Shown: in pieces, positions 1-10,382 of the stretch | Layout: each line of letters starts with the position of its first letter | Numbering within the stretch: position 1 is the first letter of the stretch | Source: Evernia prunastri | Taxonomy: Eukaryota; Ascomycota; Lecanoromycetes; Lecanorales; Parmeliaceae | Direction: 5' to 3' | DNA length: 64,000 nucleotides | Assembly (NCBI GenBank): GCA_003184365.1 | Contig: NKYR01000030.1 | Span: 277,766-341,765 of the forward strand | Notes under the pieces: generated by a model | Seen by the model: the letters and a program-made list of their open reading frames with translations, nothing else | What the model was told of the DNA's origin: nothing | Database searches by the model: none | Made by a program: the position numbers and the translations under genes

Positions 1-456
1 TCTAAGGTATTAAAGCTGTTCTCAACCATTTGCACGGCTTCACTTACTCAATCCAAATAAGCCAGTCAGAACGAAGGCTTCACAGATCAGTAATTGATTT
101 GACTGAAGTGAGGAAGTCACCTACCTATGAGCAGGAGAGTAAAGCCTACTAAGAACTGCCTTTCTTTGGGGACAAGAGGAGAAAACGGGCTGCCAGCTGC
201 TCCCTCCCACACCTCACTCAACGACATTGGTAATCGCGAGCCTCCGTTTGATCGATATTGAAGTTGTCTGGTACGATGGTGCGCAAGTGGGTACTTCTGG
301 GGTTCAACGAATTGTTGAGGTTGTGTTCGCTGATGTTTCTTCTCAGGACAACTTTACATGCAAGCCTGCCAAGGCGCACTAGTCCCAGAAGCAGTCCGCA
401 CCCTTATCCGGCAAAGAGCATCTTCTTTGCTGACCGAAATAGGAACACCATGCAAG
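1..456. other. Upstream region, no gene seen
   Basis: No coding region is supported here. It precedes the GCN5 start and probably holds its promoter and leader. The few open frames are short and show no recognisable motif. Confidence 0.5.
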
Positions 457-1858
<1,402 letters not shown>

Positions 1859-2294
1859 CTCGATCTCTATGCACTGTTGGACAGGCGTTTCGGGAGTGAA
1901 GCTGATAAGTACGAGATACCCAGGGATTGGAATCAGGAGCAGGACGTCGGTAAGAAGGAACTGCAATGGCAAGTGGGAGGCTTTACCTCGAGCCTACAGT
2001 GACATTTTGGATTGTATCGTTTTAGCTGTTATTTTCTATTTATTCGTGATATTTCATGCACCGTTTCGGCATCTAGGTCGGTAGTAACAACAGTAGCATA
2101 TCAATCTCTCACAAGGTCCTCGATGTGAAAAGATCATGCTTGTCCTCTCACTTCAAATCTTATTGAAATGGATTTTTGAGGGCGGGTGAGTCTAACACCA
2201 AATTACCGAGCAGATCTGGTAATCCTTCTCGTCCTCGACAAAAACGAGTTCCTTTGCTGGGTATGATGATGAGGGGAGGCTCAATTACCGCGGC
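1859..2294. other. Convergent 3' region between GCN5 and CSN7
   Basis: These 436 bases lie between two converging genes. They should hold both 3' UTRs and polyadenylation signals. I see no gene. Confidence 0.5.
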
Positions 2295-3164
2295 CTAACC
2301 TCCTAACCTCCTACCGAACCCGCCTAAGAAGTTTCCTCCACCCCTCTTTGCACCCCTCAATCTCCGTCCGCCTTCATCAATATCCATCTCGTCCGCTTCC
2401 TCTCCCCCTCCACGCTTCCCCAGCTTGCCTTTCCCATCGTCATTTTCGCCCATCTTCTTTGCCACAGCCTTCTCATGCTCGGTTTCCTTCTTCCTCTGTT
2501 CTTGAGCCCTCCTCCTGATTTCCCGCACCTGTCCCTCGATCTCGCCCAAGACGCTCACGCAACGACTGTCCCAGTCCTCCAGCACGGAAACCATGCGGGG
2601 GACGGAGCCAGGTTTCAGATCCCGTAGTGGGGCGACGGACGACACATCAACACGCTGGGATAGAGTGTCGAGTTTTGCTGTGAGCAATCCGGCGTAGATG
2701 GAGCTTATGACGAGATCTTCCAGGGCGCGAGTGGTGGGGAGGGAGAGCTCTGTGAGCAGGTGTGCGTATGTGAGGGTGGAGGGCGACGTGGAGAGGGAGA
2801 GCAATGTGAGCTGGCGGAGCTTCTGCTCCTGGCCCTTTGAGAGCTTTGGGAGATCTGGGGTTTCTGGATCCGGAGGATAAGCATGTGAGCGCTGCGCAAG
2901 AATGCTTTTGGACTGACCTGTGTAATCTGACCACGTTCCCCAGGCGAAAATTTCCAAGAGGGCGAGGTAAGGCGCGTAGTCATTGGATGCCGTCTGCAGA
3001 GCTTGGATGTTGGGCGTTTGAAGAAGCTCGGCGAAGACAAAGGTATTGGGTGCGGATGTAGCTTGTGTGACAAGATCAGCGGCTGCTCGAGGTGAGTTTG
3101 CAGACTTGGAGAGGAGGATGTAGGGTTCAAGGGCGTTGAGAGCCTTCTGCTGTGTTTGATCCAT
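2295..3164 (-). CDS. csn7: COP9 signalosome subunit 7 (PCI-domain protein)
   Basis: CSN7 is a scaffold subunit of the COP9 signalosome, which removes NEDD8 from cullins. In filamentous ascomycetes it affects development and light responses. The start is ATG 3164. The helical N-terminus (FVFAELLQTPNIQAL, YLALLEIFAWGTW) is followed by a PCI winged-helix region (LRQLTLLSLS, YAHLLTELSL, LEDLVISSIYAGLLTAKLD). A basic coiled-coil and a Gly/Arg-rich tail ending GGNFLGGFGRRLGG complete it. The frame is open throughout, but the insertion after TWSDYT looks intronic. A 54-nt GT-AG segment (2864-2917) keeps the frame when removed, and a longer option ends at the next CAG. With removal the protein is about 271 aa, and family proteins go directly from the TW-DY motif to an LP-L-S segment. 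Confidence 0.87.
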   Translation of the reverse strand: MDQTQQKALNALEPYILLSKSANSPRAAADLVTQATSAPNTFVFAELLQTPNIQALQTASNDYAPYLALLEIFAWGTWSDYTGQSKSILAQRSHAYPPDPETPDLPKLSKGQEQKLRQLTLLSLSTSPSTLTYAHLLTELSLPTTRALEDLVISSIYAGLLTAKLDTLSQRVDVSSVAPLRDLKPGSVPRMVSVLEDWDSRCVSVLGEIEGQVREIRRRAQEQRKKETEHEKAVAKKMGENDDGKGKLGKRGGGEEADEMDIDEGGRRLRGAKRGGGNFLGGFGRRLGG

Positions 3165-3926
3165 AATTGATGGCTTTTCCGGAAAGTAAAGATGAAAAGC
3201 ACATTGATTGTGGTTGGTTGATATATCTTACTGCGGGAGAACGATGTATGTACTTGAACGCCGTAGGGCTGGCTGGTGTTATCGATAAGGATATGCGGAA
3301 AATCACCACTAGGGTATTAGTACCACGGCCTGATCAAAAGTTATTATCCATCGAGATTAATCCGATCACTGCTGACTTTTTATTAAATATTATCTTAATT
3401 CTTAGGCGCTGTCATGGACTCAGGTCCCCATCAGGCATAGTGACCCATCATCACTGACAAGGCTGGCCCATAGCGAGCAAGGCCAGTCCTACAGCTCAGC
3501 CCTACTCTCTGACCCTCTCCAACCTTCATTCTCCCGTTTCCTAAAATGCTTGCCTGGCCTGCAGGCGATCGATCCTTCACCCTTGATATAAGCCACGTTC
3601 ATTCGGTCCAAACCGCATCTACGTATCCATCTCATTGATTCAAAGTTAAGCCAGACCGGGTTCTGTTCTCTCCCTCCTCTTGGTACTTGTGGATTTTGGG
3701 TCGTTAGCGATCGCTGGCTGGACTAGGTGACTGAAGAGTGAATGAGGGTGGAGTGGAATTGAAGGGGTGGTGGTGAATGTGGTACTCTGCTGCTGTGCCA
3801 AAATCTCTTATGCTCTACTCTGGCTGCCATTTGTGGCCTAGATCTTGGTGTCATTCTCGTGAACTCGCATCCTGTTACATAGGGGGCATTATATATCAAA
3901 GCTTCGCCATCAATCTTCAAGCCAAT
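3165..3926. other. Intergenic, promoter of CSN7 plus repeat copy
   Basis: This stretch separates the CSN7 start from the 3' end of the DUF7703 gene. No gene is supported. It contains copy 1 of a short dispersed repeat (3316-3410). Confidence 0.5.
3316..3410 (+). repeat. ~90-bp dispersed repeat, copy 1
   Basis: This matches, in inverted orientation, the sequence at about 13091-13165. The shared core is ATTATCCAYCGAGATTAATC followed by CGATCA. Similarity extends to a GTAC(C)ACGGCCTG block on the left and a TTATCT(T/C)AATTCT block on the right. It is non-coding and may be a relic of a small non-autonomous element. Confidence 0.55.
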
Positions 3927-5135
3927 TCAACACCAGTAACCCGATTGTGCCTCCCCGTGTCGGATCTCGTTATCGCGGTTCCTACCCTCGATGCACGTAG
4001 TGATGCCGGCAGTACCGACAACAACACCACCCTTGCCTACTACATGGCTCTCTTCAACTCTTACCACCGTTGGCGTCGACACGGCGTTCATCTCCGTGAC
4101 GACGTCAATGGCCAGCGGAGGCGAAATCGTCCCTCGCTCATCAAACGGTCCCAAGCGCTCCGACGACGTAGCTTTGCTCCTTGGCCAAAGAGCCCTCAGG
4201 TAGCTCCCTGCTGCTGCCGAGATGCTGGCTCGCCTCGCCTTTGAAAAGTATGGAGGACTGCTGCCGTGGCCGCTAGAGTTGAGCTCGGCGAGAGCAATCG
4301 CAAAGCTCCTTGATGTGAGCATACGGTGACAATTGGTGCAGCGACCAGGACCGAGGCGGTACACCTCCATGACTTTGTTGAGGACGGCGAATTCGAGTGT
4401 GAGTTTGATGGCGTAGGCCAGCGACTGCGAGGATTCTTCGTATAACCACTGGCCAGTGGACACTTCAACGACGATGCCGATGTCCAGAGCGATGCACAAG
4501 ATGTTGAGGTAGATCAGGAAATGCTTTGTGCGACGCATACCTTCGGGGTCACCGGGTGAGAGCCATATCACGGCGGCACGAATATATATGACGGAGATGA
4601 TGAGCTCTTGAAGGGTGAAGACGACCAATTGGATCCGCTCATAGACGTGGTAAACGGATAGCCAGATACCAGCGTTCGCCTGGGTACTCAGAAATTTCTG
4701 GAGGGTGGTAGGAACCTGGAAGAGACAGAAATCGACAATGATCATGGTAAGAACGGCGCGAAGGATCCGCTTATCGCGCACAACGAGATGTAGACGCGAG
4801 TAAAGCACCAGGCTCTGCCCGGTCACCATGCACCACCATCCGATGGCAGAGAGAGCTGTATGAAGTTCCCAGGGACAACTGCCCACGAACCATTTCAATA
4901 TCACACCAATGGAATGGAAAATGATTCCCCAGGACGTGACCAACAATGACCAGAAATACAGCGTGTTGTATCTCTTGAAGGTGGTGAGCGCTTTCAGGTC
5001 TACCAGGGCGGCCATGTATATGGAGATTGTCAGCATGGAGATCAGAATTGATGTTATCGCTGTATCTGCCGGCAGTGGTCCTTCAGAGATGTCCTTGGCC
5101 TCTCTGGAAACAAGCATCATTGTCATGATCGACAT
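3927..5135 (-). CDS. Seven-helix membrane protein, DUF7703 type
   Basis: This is a single-exon gene of 402 aa starting at ATG 5135. Residues ~20-270 contain seven hydrophobic segments, including TAITSILISMLTISIYMAAL, LYFWSLLVTSWGIIFHSIGV, IGWWCMVTGQSLVLYSRLHL, VLTMIIVDFCLFQV and FLIYLNILCIALDIGIVVEV. The GQS-VLYSRLHLV motif after the third helix is typical of the fungal DUF7703 family, whose members are usually annotated as integral membrane proteins of unknown function with a GPCR-like layout. The C-terminal ~130 residues are cytoplasm-like, polar and variable, starting at a CxxC pair (RCTNCHRML). No ligand or pathway can be inferred from the neighbours. Family assignment rests on motif memory. 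Membrane topology is clear. Confidence 0.78.
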   Translation of the reverse strand: MSIMTMMLVSREAKDISEGPLPADTAITSILISMLTISIYMAALVDLKALTTFKRYNTLYFWSLLVTSWGIIFHSIGVILKWFVGSCPWELHTALSAIGWWCMVTGQSLVLYSRLHLVVRDKRILRAVLTMIIVDFCLFQVPTTLQKFLSTQANAGIWLSVYHVYERIQLVVFTLQELIISVIYIRAAVIWLSPGDPEGMRRTKHFLIYLNILCIALDIGIVVEVSTGQWLYEESSQSLAYAIKLTLEFAVLNKVMEVYRLGPGRCTNCHRMLTSRSFAIALAELNSSGHGSSPPYFSKARRASISAAAGSYLRALWPRSKATSSERLGPFDERGTISPPLAIDVVTEMNAVSTPTVVRVEESHVVGKGGVVVGTAGITTCIEGRNRDNEIRHGEAQSGYWC

Positions 5136-6322
5136 CTTTTTCAGCAAGCTTTGGATTAAGTCCCAGGAAAGATTTCAGATAATTTAGGTCTGTTTCCCGC
5201 TGGATAATCTTCAACTGTGGTAGATGGATGAGGGAAGTTGTGAGTGGGGACTTTGCAGCATGAAGTATATTGCAATCCCGGGAGAGATGAAATAAAACTC
5301 CACTCAGTGTAGTACTGCGCTGAGAAGGCTGAGCTGGTGGGACATCCGAAGACTTTTCTGACCTCCTCCTCATCCCCATCGCTGATAGAATGTAAGCTGA
5401 CCTTGCTAGGTCGAAACGAATGCGAGATATCTGACATGCAGTGCATGCAGACAGACCGCACGAGGCGCACAGATCCTAGTCGTCATATGGTCATGCAAGC
5501 GCCAACCAATCAAGAGGCTCTGAATTACTTGGCAGGAATATCCTCAACCGATCTTCAGCCCCCAGGTGGCATAATATATGTCCGTAACACAGGAAGGGAG
5601 AGCTGCGATAGGTGGTTTCTCTGTCGTGGTCAATATCCGAAGCCCGTAAGCACGCTGCATTCTATTTGTTTCATCTCGCTTCAGCAGGGCTGTGGACAGA
5701 GCCATGATTCTCCCGAAGAAGTCGATCTGAGTGGCTAGGATTCATACCCTTATCATGCAGGCAGCAGCTCGTCCGCATCTCACCCGCATCTCACCCTGCA
5801 GTCGTTGGACTATGTATTGGTTCGTTGGCCGCCACAAGATGCCCGGCCGCAACGCTCACGCTAAGGTACGTAAATTCCTACGAGGCTTGGCGGACAGAAT
5901 GTACAATTGTCCGTCCAGACTATGGTGGAAACAGTAGTCGAGACCGTGAACTGATAGCCGAGACCAGTCCAGCCTCTAGGCGGACTACGGGCCATGAACA
6001 ACATAAATAACTTCATTTTGAACGGGTCCAAGCCTCTTGACCATTAGTTCGCTCAGTCGGGCGCCTTGCATGATCTTGTTGTTGCATCGCATGTATTTTC
6101 GCTATACCTCCGACAAACTCATATGTTGTGTTAGGTACGTTAGCGTTCTTATCAGTCGTGTGCAATTCCCTTTTCGCTATCTGAAACAACGTTCATATAT
6201 CTGTATGTACTCTAAATATATCTCAGACCCAGAATAATAGATTAGTATTGTAATTCAGAGGAAAGAGTAAGGCTATTTAAAAGAAGTGGTGAGAGAATAA
6301 GGAGAGAGAAGGGAAAGGAGAG
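5136..6322. other. Intergenic, no supported gene
   Basis: About 1.2 kb upstream of the DUF7703 gene. Short open frames show no protein-like composition and no partner exons. The last ~80 bases before the MITE are purine-rich (GAGAGAA / GGGAAAGG tracts). Confidence 0.45.
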
Positions 6323-6324
6323 TA

Positions 6325-6846
6325 CTCGTTGTCACCTACTAATGCAACACACCTACTAATGCAATACCCTAAAATCCGAAAACTTTATAATTTGTCGTTC
6401 CACAACAATATTCAGAGATAAGTGAAAAAAGAAATTATAAAACTTAGAAAGCTAGATTTTGAAGATTCAAAAATGTTTCGAATCGAATTTATATTGATGA
6501 TTGTAGTAGATGATATAATAAAGTTCGTTTAATTCTTCGGGGGGTCAGCGTAGGTTTAGGGAGGCTTTTAGAGGTGGCATCCCACCCCCCGGATGTACTC
6601 GTTGGTGACTTTAATCTCCGGACACATAAAAAATAGTGCTTTTATTAAGAACACGATATCTCAATAACAATCGGACTTATAATAAAAATTCTGATACAAA
6701 GTCTGAAGGAAATCTTTCAAATTACAGCTTCTTCACGAATTGATTTCTTTAAAACTTTTTATTGTTGCGTAAGAGCCGCTGTAGTCTGGAGTGTGGATTC
6801 TTGATGTGTCCGGAGACTGAAGTCATCATTAGTAGGTGACAAAGAG
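6325..6846. mobile_element. TA-flanked MITE, Tc1/mariner-like
   Basis: This 522-bp AT-rich non-coding element has 20-nt terminal inverted repeats. The left end reads CTCGTTGTCACCTACTAATG and the right end, reverse-complemented, CTCTTTGTCACCTACTAATG (19/20 identical). Both ends abut a TA dinucleotide (6323-6324 and 6847-6848), the target duplication of Tc1/mariner/pogo transposases. No transposase frame is present, so it would be mobilised in trans. The left terminus carries a second copy of CACCTACTAATGCAA 17 bp further in (6333 and 6350). An extra internal terminus-like sequence lies at 6596. Confidence 0.75.
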
Positions 6847-6848
6847 TA
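6596..6848. repeat. Inner inverted-repeat unit nested in the MITE
   Basis: Sequence from 6596 (TACTCGTTG-GTGACTTTAA then TCTCCGGACACAT) is inverted against the right end of the MITE (6799-6848). There the reverse complement reads TACTCTTTG, an extra 15-nt block, then GACTTCAGTCTCCGGACACAT. The inner segment alone could form a ~250-nt TA-bounded unit that shares the right terminus with the outer element. Confidence 0.55.
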
Positions 6849-7084
6849 TCTGGCCTGCAATACCAAGCCGGCATACCTTCCTTTTCTTAGCCTGAGCATG
6901 GCTTGGCAACTCTCTGTAAAGTAGTGTATAGTTACCCTGCATCAACGTTCACTCCGCTATCACCATGAATCCTCTTCGGCTACTGAGATATCTTTGGCCT
7001 GGGGACAAGGCTACGGAACTATAGGCAAATCGACCATCTTGCGTGCTTCCAATTGACCAAATTCTTTCTCTCCAGCGAACTACC

Positions 7085-8135
7085 ATGGAACAATTCCTCC
7101 TCTTCGGAGATTCCATAACCGAACAATCTAGCTCCCAAGAAAGTGGCTATGGCTTCGCTCCAGCACTTCAACAAGGTATGCAATTTCCATGTATCACTCT
7201 TTAAGTCGCTTCAGGATCTCACAAAACGTGTCCTATATTGGGGAGTATTGTCGCTCTGGAGTTGACATCTGCGTAGCATATATTAGACGCCTCGATGTCG
7301 TCAATCGAGGACTGAGGTATGGAGCAGACAACTACTGCCAAGAACTTCTCACTTAAGTAGTCTCGTTTCCAGCGGTTACAATACTACTTTGGCCCTAAAA
7401 GTTCTTCCCAGCATTATGCCAGCGCCCGCCAAGGCCAAACTTCGCTTCATGGTTAGACGCCGTTGCCGTCGCACCAATGATATTACTGATTAGTGTGGAG
7501 ATGGTGTTCTTTGGTGCCAACGATGCCTGCAGTCCAGAAGCAATGAACGGGCAGCATGTACCGCTCGATACGTACAAACAGAATCTCCACGACATCGTTA
7601 CGCACCCGGCTGTGCGAGCCCAACAGCCCCACCTCATCCTGGTCACTCCACCTCCAGTCGAGGAGAGGCTGTTGGAAGAGAGAGTCAAGAGCTTAGGCTA
7701 CAAGCAGCTCAATAGATTCAACGACGTTACTAGACTCTACGCCGACGCGGTACGCGAAGTCGGCGATGCCAATGGCCTTGCTGTATTGGATCTTTGGAAC
7801 GCCTTCATGACCGAAGCCGGGTGGAAACCTGGCGACTCGCTGCCGGGAGCTCTGGATAAACCTGAGAGTCCTGCGCTAAAACGCCTACTTAGTGATGGTT
7901 TGACCACTTGTGGAGTCTGATATCCCGATGCTATGCTGACACAATGGAAGGACTACATTTCAATCCTGACGGGTATCGTGTTCTATATACAGAATTGATG
8001 AAATTAATCGAAAAACAGTGGCCAGAGCAAATTCCAGAAAAGCTATCCTATGTATTGCCGACCTGGGACAATAGTGTTGAGTGGGCAAAGGAAGGTCTTG
8101 AGATGGGCAAACGCAATATTGTCCTACATGAATAA
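7085..8135 (+). CDS. iah1: GDSL/SGNH esterase, isoamyl acetate hydrolase type
   Basis: This is a soluble SGNH hydrolase of the IAH1 family, which in yeast hydrolyses acetate esters such as isoamyl acetate. Exons are 7085-7175, 7277-7316, 7373-7451, 7501-7897 and 7951-8135 (263 aa). Introns of 101, 56, 49 and 53 bp have GT-AG ends, and the exon sum is a multiple of three. Block I is FLLFGDSITEQ with the nucleophile Ser, the RLDVVNRGLSGYNT segment bears the block II Gly, block III is FFGANDA with the oxyanion Asn, and block V is SDGLHFNPDGYR with the catalytic Asp and His. The length matches the family (240-260 aa). No signal peptide is visible, so it should be cytosolic. It lies between the MITE and a decayed gene, but its own catalytic residues are intact. 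Confidence 0.9.
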
Positions 8136-8243
8136 GCAAGGGTTTTTTGCAAGATAGTAATTAGAATTACGATAACGACAGCATAAAGATCCATCATCTC
8201 GGGTTCCATGTAACCGATTTTCTAATCAAGATGATTTTCGCAG

Positions 8244-9705
8244 TCATCTAATGTGACGATCTTCAGACGCATGCTCTTCTTCGTCAACTAATGCACTAGC
8301 CAATAGTATCCGCGAGATGTAGGATGGGGACTGAAAGGCAAGACATAGTCTTTGATGTCTACACACATTCGTGGATGGAGACATCTTGTTAGTGAGATAT
8401 CTTTCCTTACTGTCAATTAAACTCTTCACCTCTCGCTTCAGTGAAGTAAGAGCCGCTTCGCTCTCGACGGACGACCGCTCCCCCAGCCCTCCTCCACTTT
8501 GCTGGTCGCTTTGAGCTGTGCTCGCTACCTCATAGGCCCTCGTTATCTGTAAAACATGGTCTAGGATATCTGCGACTCTTTCAAAGTCGTGTTTTCCAAA
8601 TCCCCTGAATGTCAATGTTGTACTACCAAGCAATACTCCCTCACCCTTCACAACAGGTCCAAGTTCCAGGCCTGTTTGATTCAACTTTTCCTCAGCGCTC
8701 TTCAGAAGGTCTACTTCGACTGCTACGATTGGAGTCTGTCCGCCACCTCCATGAACGCTGTACATATTCTGTCGCAAGGAGTCCTGCAACGCAGCTGCAT
8801 TGGCCAACCCTGCCTCCTGATATGTCCTGAACCACAAGCTACTCGCCTGCTTCAACGCGATTGCAATACCCGCGATCGCATGTGCATGCGGTCCGCCCTG
8901 GTGCCAAGGAATGACAGCGGCATTTACCGCGCGGTCCAGCTTCCAGAACCCTTCTGCATCCTTCCAATCCAACCTCGGAACTTGTAGCTCACGACGATAA
9001 AAGATGAGAGCACCACGGGGGCCACACAGGGAGCCCTGGGTGCTCATCGTTACCATATCAACATGGCGGAACGGCGACGGAAGAAGACCGGCAGCGACAA
9101 TACCCGCATCCGATGAGATGTCAGCTATCAGGTGGGCATTGTTTTGACGGCTGATTCTTTGAAGAATGGAGTAATTGAGAGGCGTGGATGTGAAAGACGA
9201 GTTGGCGAATATGATACTGGGCTGGTATACGGAGCTTAGGTAGGAAAACGAATCGTAGTCAATGGGACGAAATACGCTGAAATTATGGACCGAAACGAGC
9301 TCCAAGTATTTTGAGATGAAGCCACCGCGCAGAGGCTCAAGACTAAGAATACGCCTGTGAGGAGGGATGAGGGAGGAGCACGCTTGAAGATTTGCAAGGG
9401 GGAGGCAATGGGCTGTACGATGGCAGATAATCAGCTGCTGAGTTGGGCGGACCCTGCGAAGACATGCACTGAACGTTGACTCCCCACTCATTCTTGTCTA
9501 GACCGAAAGCACGCAGCGCGCGATCTTGACATACGAGCTCCGGGATAACCTTCCATGTTTGGGTCTAATGCATCGTTCAGTCGTAACCCTGTGTTTCATC
9601 GAGGCACGCACTTTGGAAGATGCTGCCAACAACTGATCTGACGCTCGGCGATGCAAAACCTGCACGAGGGTCCAGCTGCAGGCCGTCTTTCTGCCTTTGA
9701 TCTTC
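8244..9705 (-). pseudogene. Serine hydroxymethyltransferase-like gene, decayed
   Basis: On the minus strand, fold-type-I PLP-enzyme sequence similar to SHMT can be followed in order. It runs from EDQRQKDGLQL...FASPSVRSVVGSIFQ (about 9607-9705) to an EGYPGAR motif (9533-9550), LVCQDRALRAFGLDKNEWGVNVQ (to about 9460), and RILSLEPLRGGFIS... onward to 8244. The EGYPGAR motif and the following CQDRAL block are in different frames, with about 14 family residues missing between them, which indicates an out-of-frame deletion. The lysine region, normally T-H-K-(T/S)-L-R-G-P-R-G, reads STQGSLCGPRG, so the Schiff-base lysine is gone. The active-site S-E-N block near the N-terminus is also altered (LDPRAG). 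A 64-nt intron (9355-9418) joins two of the frames. No start codon was found upstream of the acceptor at 9706. It could be a still-expressed non-catalytic paralogue. I favour pseudogene. Confidence 0.7.
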
Positions 9706-9754
9706 CTACTTGTTCACGTTCTTATCAACAAGCTGTTCACTCGAATTGGGGACA

Positions 9755-10109
9755 ATGGGTCGCCAACCCGAAGAATCAGTCGGTGGACTTCCAGATCGAC
9801 TTCGCGTAGGTGATTCGTTTGAGACAACGCTTGCTTGACAGTCAGCTGATGCTTCAGACAAGGAGAAAAAAGGCGTCTATGTGCCATCACCGTTCTATAA
9901 AAGTAAGTTTATGAAAATGTCAGCTTGGACTCGATCTTCACATCGCAGCCTTACGCGTCTCGGTACTAATTGTAGTTAAGTTTAGGATGGCGGTGTATGC
10001 ATTCTTCTGCAGGTTTTCTTCAACCAGCCAATCGCAAGGATCGAGATGTTGCCCGGCATGCTGCGCCTTCTCCATGAACACTGAAGCCAGGACGGTCCAT
10101 CAGAAGTAA
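9755..10109 (+). CDS. Possible small protein, unrecognised
   Basis: I can assemble three exons, 9755-9809, 9858-9902 and 9949-10109, with GT-AG introns of 48 and 46 bp and plausible branch sites, to give 86 aa. The translation begins MGRQPEESVGGLPDRL, continues KKGVYVPSPFYKTLRV, and has a modest hydrophobic stretch followed by a Cys-rich end. I recognise no family. The middle exon reads like real coding sequence, but the third exon could be partly intronic or the locus a remnant. It is divergent from the decayed SHMT-like gene. Confidence 0.3.
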
Positions 10110-10382
10110 TCATCCTCCCAGGCATCAATGCACCGCTCAAATTGAAGCTACGAATCAAGAGAGAGGGATGTGCCGCTTTTCAATATGTTCTTTGTCGTGG
10201 CGCCGGCGCCGTAGATTAATTGGCCGTCTGGCGTATGGTGGTTGTGTTGCAGGAGCCGAAGTATACCAAGGCAAATCAAGGCAACCGCATATTGACCTAT
10301 CGCTCTTCAGACCGGTCAAGTATAATGGACTAGTAGTATAAGAATAATACGGACGAGTGGAATTTGACTGACTGCATGCAGG
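10110..10382. other. Intergenic, nothing seen
   Basis: Short gap before the ankyrin pseudogene. No feature is supported. Confidence 0.4.

Noticed and set aside
8244..9491. Calling the 415-codon frame a complete SHMT gene
   Set aside because: Its first ~60 residues do not fit the family, while proper N-terminal sequence exists in other frames upstream. The single frame is therefore not the full protein.
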